A DNA stretch of 7,689 nucleotides from an uncultured Muribaculaceae bacterium. Lineage in GTDB: Bacteria; Bacteroidota; Bacteroidia; Bacteroidales; Muribaculaceae. Location of the stretch: positions 1-7,689 of the forward strand of contig CAJUIJ010000119.1 of NCBI GenBank assembly GCA_910586175.1, given 5' to 3'. A model generated the notes under the pieces. It ran no database searches and had not been told where the DNA came from. It was given only the letters and a program-made list of their open reading frames with translations. Below are positions 7,474 through 7,689 of the stretch, piece after piece. Made by a program: the position numbers and the translations under genes. Numbering within the stretch: position 1 is the first letter of the stretch; every line of letters begins with the position of its first letter.

Positions 7474-7483
7474 CTTCCAAAAC

Positions 7484-7520
7484 GGCGCTCCGCGCCGGCA
7501 CACCACCAAAACCGCAATGC
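7484..7520 (-). repeat. REP-like repeat, diverged inverted copy at the transposase 3' end
   Basis: Read on the minus strand it begins GCATTGCGGTTTTGGTGGTG. It matches the 42-bp repeat from its second base at 20 of the first 22 positions. The tail differs but keeps a hairpin in the same place: GGCGC (7484-7488), TCC, GCGCC (7492-7496) on the plus strand, a 5-bp stem against 4 bp in the direct copies. Conservation of the stem with a changed loop suggests the structure matters. Confidence 0.8.
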
Positions 7521-7568
7521 AATAAAAGCAGCAAAAGCAGAAGCAAAAGCAGAAGCAAAAGCAGAAGC
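7521..7568. repeat. GCARAA hexamer tract between REP copies
   Basis: Three exact copies of the 12-mer GCAAAAGCAGAA (7531-7542, 7543-7554, 7555-7566), themselves made of hexamer variants GCAAAA and GCAGAA. The tract separates the inverted REP copy from direct copy 2 and would form the loop of a REPIN-like hairpin. Reading frames across it (serine/arginine/lysine repeats) are not genes. Confidence 0.88.
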
Positions 7569-7610
7569 TGCATCGCGGTTTTGGAGGTGTGTGAGCGCAA
7601 AGCGCGAAAA
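7569..7610 (+). repeat. REP-like 42-bp repeat, direct copy 2
   Basis: Identical over 42 bp to 6351-6392, with the same GCGC-AAA-GCGC hairpin. It faces the inverted copy at 7484-7520 across a 48-bp spacer, and it lies exactly 70 bp before copy 3. Confidence 0.93.
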
Positions 7611-7638
7611 AAGCAGAAGCAGAAGCAAGAGCAAAAGC
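7611..7638. repeat. GCARRA hexamer spacer between REP copies 2 and 3
   Basis: Made of AAGCAGAA, GCAGAA, GCAAGA, GCAAAA and a short junction, the same hexamer family as 7521-7568. With the 42-bp repeat it gives a 70-bp tandem period. Confidence 0.8.
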
Positions 7639-7680
7639 TGCATCGCGGTTTTGGAGGTGTGTGAGCGCAAAGCGCGAAAA
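7639..7680 (+). repeat. REP-like 42-bp repeat, direct copy 3
   Basis: Third exact copy. It is followed by AAGCAGAAG (7681-7689), the same bases that follow copy 2, so the 70-bp tandem array probably continues past the window edge. Confidence 0.93.
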
Positions 7681-7689
7681 AAGCAGAAG

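Larger units (their letters stand above)
6351..7520 (+). mobile_element. RAYT (REP-associated tyrosine transposase) unit with REP-like ends
   Basis: The unit consists of a 42-bp REP-like repeat in direct orientation (6351-6392), a Y1 HUH transposase reading frame starting 2 bp later (6395-7473), and a diverged inverted copy of the repeat 10 bp after the transposase stop (7484-7520). Flanking by opposed REP copies is the known arrangement of RAYT genes, single-copy relatives of IS200/IS605 TnpA that mobilise or maintain REP/REPIN sequences. The unit is more AT-rich than its neighbours (24/60 G+C in 7201-7260). The ends are inferred from the repeats; no target duplication is expected for this class. 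The transposase is frameshifted, so the unit is probably not autonomous now. Confidence 0.65.

Noticed and set aside
7416..7664. Plus-strand SR/KS-repeat frame
   Set aside because: It is low-complexity translation of GCARAA hexamers and REP copies, overlapping the end of the transposase in another frame.
6083..7670. Minus-strand reading frames at 6083-6382 and 7323-7670, both starting MRSHTSKTAM
   Set aside because: The shared start is the translation of the 42-bp repeat in reverse, followed by leucine-rich or Ser/Ala-rich runs from the hexamer tracts and antisense of the transposase. They are artefacts of repeats.
7569..7680. CRISPR-like look: 42-bp identical repeats with 28-bp spacers
   Set aside because: The spacers are low-complexity GCARRA hexamers rather than unique sequence, no cas genes are present, and another copy of the repeat lies before the transposase and one in inverted orientation. 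REP explains it better.

Overview
The window looks like chromosomal DNA of a Bacteroidales bacterium, possibly of the Muribaculaceae/S24-7 type. Four things point that way: a promoter with the Bacteroidetes -7 box TAnnTTTG, A-rich leaders instead of Shine-Dalgarno sites, a DUF4369-like thioredoxin-fold lipoprotein, and a long HUH transposase of a form I know from this order. Order is fairly secure; family is inference.

Layout, all genes on the plus strand. (1) 1-551: 3' part of a family 2 glycosyltransferase, cut by the window edge. (2) 552-663: short intergenic region with a Bacteroidetes-type promoter. (3) 664-2454: Na/Pi-cotransporter family protein with a C-terminal PhoU-like domain. (4) 2461-2550: nine perfect 9-bp tandem units YYTAAAGAC plus a degenerate tenth. 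(5) 2564-6273: a tight group of mannose-1-phosphate guanylyltransferase, a thioredoxin-fold lipoprotein without redox cysteines, and a ComM/YifB AAA+ ATPase, spaced 3 bp apart and then overlapping by 4 bp (ATGA). No TAnnTTTG box lies between the transporter and this group, so read-through from the transporter promoter is possible. (6) 6274-7689: an accessory region, visibly more AT-rich, holding a REP-associated tyrosine transposase (RAYT/Y1 HUH family) split by one frameshift. It is flanked by a 42-bp repeat (three identical direct copies and one diverged inverted copy) set in low-complexity (G/C)CAAAA-type hexamer DNA.

How the parts fit: genes 1 and 3-5 are housekeeping or envelope functions (glycan synthesis, phosphate transport or homeostasis, GDP-mannose supply, DNA branch migration). 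The right end is a RAYT/REP unit inserted directly after comM; its low-complexity character seems to reach into the last 45 codons of comM. The most interesting parts are this RAYT/REP unit, with a C-terminal domain that may be Rossmann/SLOG-like, and the 9-bp array upstream of the guanylyltransferase. I see no convincing wholly new system; these are the best candidates for a second look.
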